This document shows, piece by piece, positions 43,053-46,143 of a DNA stretch of 46,143 bases; position 1 is the stretch's first letter; every line of letters begins with the position of its first letter. A program made the translations under genes and the position numbers. The DNA lies in NCBI GenBank assembly GCA_937900485.1, contig CALCEL010000022.1, forward strand, positions 1 to 46,143, given 5' to 3'. The notes below the pieces were generated by a model that was given only the letters and a program-made list of their open reading frames with translations, was not told where the DNA came from and did not search any database. The stretch is from an uncultured Prevotellaceae bacterium (GTDB lineage Bacteria; Bacteroidota; Bacteroidia; Bacteroidales; Bacteroidaceae).

Positions 43053-44327
43053 ATGAAAGTCTTAATGTTCGGTTGGGAGTTCCCTCCTAAGATTTATGGC
43101 GGTCTCGCTGTCGCGTCTTATGGTATAACGAAGGGTATGATAGAAGATCAGCCCGACGTCGACATCACTTTCTGCTTGCCAAGGCCAACGGGCGAGGAAG
43201 AGAAGTTCTTGAAGATAATCAATATGAGTCAGGTGCCTGTGTGCTGGCGTGACGTGCAGTACGACGCGATAAAGGGTCGTATGATTGGACACACGGCGGA
43301 GGACTACTACAGGTTCCGCGATAACATTTACGCAGACTTCAACTATATGGGTGTTGACGACATCGGATGCCTGCAGTTTGCGGGAGGCTATCCGTCAAAC
43401 CTTCATGAGGAGATAAATAACTTCTCAATCATCTCTGGTGTGCTGGCGAGGTCGGAACAGTTCGACATCATACATGCGCACGACTGGCTGACATATCCGG
43501 CTGGAGTGCACGCCAAGATGGTAAGCGGCAAACCGTTGTGTATTCATGTGCACGCGACGGATTTTGACCGCTCACGTGGACATGTCAATCCTACCGTGTA
43601 TTCCATTGAGAAGAACGGAATGGACCATGCGGACTGTATCATGTGTGTGTCTGAGCTTACCAGACGCACCGTCATCAATGAGTATCACCAGGACCCGAGA
43701 AAGGTGTTCGCCGTGCACAACGCAGTTTATCCGCTCCCACAGGAGTACCTCGATATCCCGAGAAAAGATTACTCAAAGGAGAAGGTGGTCACGTTCCTCG
43801 GACGTATCACGATGCAGAAAGGTCCTGAGTACTTCGTCGAGGCTGCCGACCTTGTGCTGAAGAGAACGAAGAACGTCAGATTCTGTTTCGCCGGCTCTGG
43901 CGATATGTATGAGGCGATGGTCAACCTGGCTGCCGCTAAGGGTATCGCCGACAGGTTCCACTTCCCTGGCTTCCAGCGCGGCAAGCAGGTGTATGAGTGC
44001 TACAAGTATTCTGACGTCTTTGTCATGCCTTCGGTGTCGGAGCCGTTTGGCATCGCACCCCTTGAGGCTATGCAGTGCGGCACGCCTTGCGTGATATCTA
44101 AACAGTCTGGCTGCGGCGAGATTCTTGACAAGGTCATCAAAGTGGACTACTGGGACACGCACGCCATGGCTGATGCTATATACTCAATATGCAATAACGA
44201 GGGACTGTTCCGCTATTTACAGGAAGAGGGACTGAAAGAGGTGTCTGAGATAACATGGGTGAAGGTAGGACATCGCATCCGTAGGTTGTATGATGAATGT
44301 ATCTACAACGGAGGTTTTATTCATTAA
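43053..44327 (+). CDS. Glycogen synthase-like glycosyltransferase (GT-B fold)
   Basis: Predicted to extend alpha-1,4-glucan using a nucleotide-glucose donor. The N-terminal Rossmann half opens MKVLMFGWEFPPKIYGGLAVA, where KIYGGL (13-18) parallels the K-x-G-G-L donor motif of glycogen synthases, and HAHDWLTYPAGV and HVHATDFDRSRG are typical of the GT4/GT5 set. The C-terminal half has VTFLGRITMQKGPEYFVEA and VSEPFGIAPLEAMQCGTP, carrying the paired Glu motif E-x7-E. 424 residues is shorter than GlgA of E. coli. ATG 43053 is chosen since AGGAGG stands 9 bases before it; a longer frame from 43011 overlaps the debranching gene. Confidence 0.82.
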   Translation: MKVLMFGWEFPPKIYGGLAVASYGITKGMIEDQPDVDITFCLPRPTGEEEKFLKIINMSQVPVCWRDVQYDAIKGRMIGHTAEDYYRFRDNIYADFNYMGVDDIGCLQFAGGYPSNLHEEINNFSIISGVLARSEQFDIIHAHDWLTYPAGVHAKMVSGKPLCIHVHATDFDRSRGHVNPTVYSIEKNGMDHADCIMCVSELTRRTVINEYHQDPRKVFAVHNAVYPLPQEYLDIPRKDYSKEKVVTFLGRITMQKGPEYFVEAADLVLKRTKNVRFCFAGSGDMYEAMVNLAAAKGIADRFHFPGFQRGKQVYECYKYSDVFVMPSVSEPFGIAPLEAMQCGTPCVISKQSGCGEILDKVIKVDYWDTHAMADAIYSICNNEGLFRYLQEEGLKEVSEITWVKVGHRIRRLYDECIYNGGFIH

Positions 44328-44352
44328 CTAAAACTTAAAAAAGTACTGAATC

Positions 44353-45744
44353 ATGAAAAAAATTTGTCTGTATTTTGAGATTCACCATGTAATACATCTC
44401 AAGCGTTACCGCTTTTTCGATATAGGTCGTGACCATTATTATTATGATGACTTCGAGAACGACCGCTCAACAAACGATATTGCTGACCGCAGTTACGTGC
44501 CAGCTCTGAATGCGCTCATACAGATGGCGAAGGAGAATGATAACTTCAAGGTTGCCTTGTCTCTGTCAGGCGTCGGTCTGGAACAGCTGCAGTATCATGC
44601 GCCTCATGTCATCGACTTGCTGCACGAGCTGAATGCTACGGGCAAGGTCGAGTTCCTCTGTGAGCCTTACTCCCATGGTCTCGGCTCTTTGGGAAATGAG
44701 GAGAGCTTCTGCTCTGAGGTGGAGCGAATGAGTAAGACAATCGAGGAACTGTTCGGCCAGAAACCTAAGGTGTTCAGAAACTCGTCCTTGATATATTCTG
44801 ATGATATTGGCGCCATGGTGGCTAATATGGGATTCAAGGGTATGTTGACTGAGGGCGCTAAGCATGTGCTGGGTTGGAAGTCTCCTCACTTCATCTATGA
44901 CTGTGCCGCAGACTCACGTCTCAAGCTGTTGCTCCGTGACTATAAGCTTTCTGACGACATATCACTGCGTTTCAATGACTCAAGCTGGTCTGAGTATCCT
45001 CTGTACGCTGACAGGTATATGGACTGGATCGCTGACATGCCGGAGGGTGAGGATGTCATCAATATCTTCATGGAGTTGTGCGCACTCGGCATCTATCAGC
45101 CGTTGTCAAGCAATGTGCTCGAGTTCTTGAAGGCCCTGCCTGCCCTGGCGGCTGAGCGAGGTGTCGGATTCGCTTTCCCTTCAGAATTGTGTGAGGAGAA
45201 GAGCGTCGGCTCACTCGACGTGCCGTATAATATCTCATGGGTGGATGAGGAGCGCGACACGTCATGCTGGCTCGGTAACTCTTTGCAGAGAGAGGCTTTC
45301 CAGAAACTGTACTCTATCGCTGAGCGTGTCATGATATGTCCTGACCGTAGTATCAAACAGGACTGGGACTATCTCCAGGCATCAAATAACTTCCGATTCA
45401 TGTGTACCAAACCGGGATACGGATCGTTCAACCGTGGTATATATGACGGACCTTACGACGCGTTCACTAATTACATGAATATTCTCGGCGACTTCGTTAC
45501 ACGAGTCAATAATATTTATGGTGGCGCAGAGAATGAGGAAATCAACTCACTTATCACGATAATACAGAACCAAGATGACGAGTTGGCCGCAAAGGATAAG
45601 GAGATTGAGAAACTGCAGAAGCTGCTGGCTAAGTATAATCCGATAGAGTCAGAACCTTCTGCCGATGACAAGCCATCACGTAAAAAGAAGTCTGAAGGCG
45701 TGGAGGCGAAGAAGACCACGGCCAAGAAGGCGAGTGGAAAGTGA
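44353..45744 (+). CDS. GH57 alpha-amylase-like protein lacking catalytic residues, with coiled coil and Lys-rich tail
   Basis: A cytoplasmic protein of the GH57 alpha-amylase fold. The start (CLYFEIHHVIHLKRY) replaces the usual HQP motif. The nucleophile region reads FRNSSLIYSDDIG (141-153), with Ser145 where alpha-amylases of this family have Glu in FRN-T-E-L. The acid region reads INIFMELCALG (236-246), with Glu241 in place of Asp. Both catalytic residues are therefore changed. From about 396 a heptad-like coiled coil (NQDDELAAKDKEIEKLQKLL) leads to a low-complexity, lysine-rich tail (440-463, PSRKKKSEG and KKTTAKK). It follows the glycosyltransferase by 25 bases. It may bind glycogen or organise the enzymes instead of cutting glucan. 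Confidence 0.8.
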   Translation: MKKICLYFEIHHVIHLKRYRFFDIGRDHYYYDDFENDRSTNDIADRSYVPALNALIQMAKENDNFKVALSLSGVGLEQLQYHAPHVIDLLHELNATGKVEFLCEPYSHGLGSLGNEESFCSEVERMSKTIEELFGQKPKVFRNSSLIYSDDIGAMVANMGFKGMLTEGAKHVLGWKSPHFIYDCAADSRLKLLLRDYKLSDDISLRFNDSSWSEYPLYADRYMDWIADMPEGEDVINIFMELCALGIYQPLSSNVLEFLKALPALAAERGVGFAFPSELCEEKSVGSLDVPYNISWVDEERDTSCWLGNSLQREAFQKLYSIAERVMICPDRSIKQDWDYLQASNNFRFMCTKPGYGSFNRGIYDGPYDAFTNYMNILGDFVTRVNNIYGGAENEEINSLITIIQNQDDELAAKDKEIEKLQKLLAKYNPIESEPSADDKPSRKKKSEGVEAKKTTAKKASGK

Positions 45745-45796
45745 TGATATGTCACGTGACGAAACTACGTTGCGTCATGGAACGATAATATTTTTG

Positions 45797-45852
45797 AAGA
45801 CTGTCCGTGATACACTATTGTGTGTCACGGACAGTCTTTTCTCTTCGGCACA
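45797..45852 (+). terminator. Rho-independent terminator of the glycogen cluster
   Basis: A perfect 14-bp stem, AAGACTGTCCGTGA (45797-45810) with TCACGGACAGTCTT (45835-45848), around a 24-base loop, followed by TT and a C-rich tract. It lies 53 bases after the GH57 stop codon and can also serve the convergent gene at the right edge. Confidence 0.8.
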
Positions 45853-45865
45853 TCGTATATGCACA

Positions 45866-46143
45866 CTACCTGCTCATTACTCTCCCCAGTAATGTGTCTT
45901 TGTAGTAATAACGGCTCAGCGGCAGCATAACATGCTCTGGCAGATTCTCCAGATATTCCAACTCGAATACGAGCCGAGGGTCGATGTCGCCTGACTCTGG
46001 CCTAATTTCCGCTTTGTTTCCGATGCGTGCTACTCGGATCAGATATATGTCGCTAACACCCTTTTCTTTTATGTAAGGCATAAAATAATTATTGGTGTCC
46101 GCTAAAAATCTGGATGCATTTTCAAAAGCATTATTTCCTCGGA
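45866..46143 (-). CDS. C-terminal part of an unrecognised protein, running off the right edge
   Basis: The frame is open from the right edge to the stop at 45866-45868, giving at least 91 residues; an internal Met (ATG 46081) is not needed as a start. The visible part is soluble and mixed in charge, with segments FLADTNNYFMPYI, DIYLIRVARIGNKAEIRPE, LVFELEYLENLPEH and YYYKDTLLGRV. No family is recognised. The gene is convergent with the glycogen cluster, sharing the terminator at 45797-45852. Confidence 0.55.
   Translation of the reverse strand, partial: RGNNAFENASRFLADTNNYFMPYIKEKGVSDIYLIRVARIGNKAEIRPESGDIDPRLVFELEYLENLPEHVMLPLSRYYYKDTLLGRVMSR

Overview
The window looks like chromosomal DNA of a Prevotella-type member of Bacteroidota. 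This rests on a full starch-utilisation (Sus) locus with a SusC/SusD pair, several promoter-like sites close to the Bacteroidota pattern TTTG-N20-TAnnTTTG, weak or absent Shine-Dalgarno sites at most starts, and short C-terminal tags of the kind common in Prevotella secreted proteins. No rRNA, tRNA or CRISPR array was seen.

Layout. Positions 1-2500 form an AT-rich accessory stretch: a decayed IS982-family element (271-1298) whose transposase is broken by a 2-bp frameshift, an unrecognised membrane-anchored protein, and gene fragments. Positions 2505-21391 hold ten co-directional genes that read as one starch operon: SusA-like neopullulanase, SusB-like GH97 alpha-glucosidase, SusC, SusD, SusE-like and SusF-like lipoproteins, a secreted GH13 alpha-amylase with a CBM26-like module, an inner-membrane maltooligosaccharide-type transporter, a GH77 amylomaltase and an exported type I pullulanase. 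Starch would be cut and bound at the surface, imported by SusCD, trimmed in the periplasm, moved into the cytoplasm and disproportionated there. No SusR-type regulator or SusG lipoprotein lies in the window. Conserved-looking hairpins sit in several intergenic gaps and may set relative expression.

Positions 21392-22500 are non-coding and carry the first copy of a 301-bp element with imperfect terminal inverted repeats. Next come an M6-type secreted metalloprotease (22501-24615) and, on the minus strand, dnaX followed by a cbiG-cbiF fusion. A plus-strand group follows: FAD-dependent dehydrogenase, GH88/105-like hydrolase and Tex. Then come a sugar nucleotidyltransferase, an NhaD-type antiporter, pfkA, miaA and a lipid-kinase-like protein. 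The second copy of the 301-bp element (39688-39988) lies beside a CRP/FNR regulator gene.

Positions 41090-45744 hold a glycogen cluster: debranching enzyme, glycogen synthase-like glycosyltransferase and a GH57 alpha-amylase-like protein that seems to have lost both catalytic residues and carries a coiled coil and lysine-rich tail. A partial unrecognised gene runs off the right edge.

The observations most worth following are the paired 301-bp elements, the apparently inactive GH57 protein inside a glycogen operon, the Asp-to-Asn change at the Mg-binding site of PfkA, the altered nucleotide loop in the lipid-kinase-like protein, and the hairpin covering the susF ribosome binding site.
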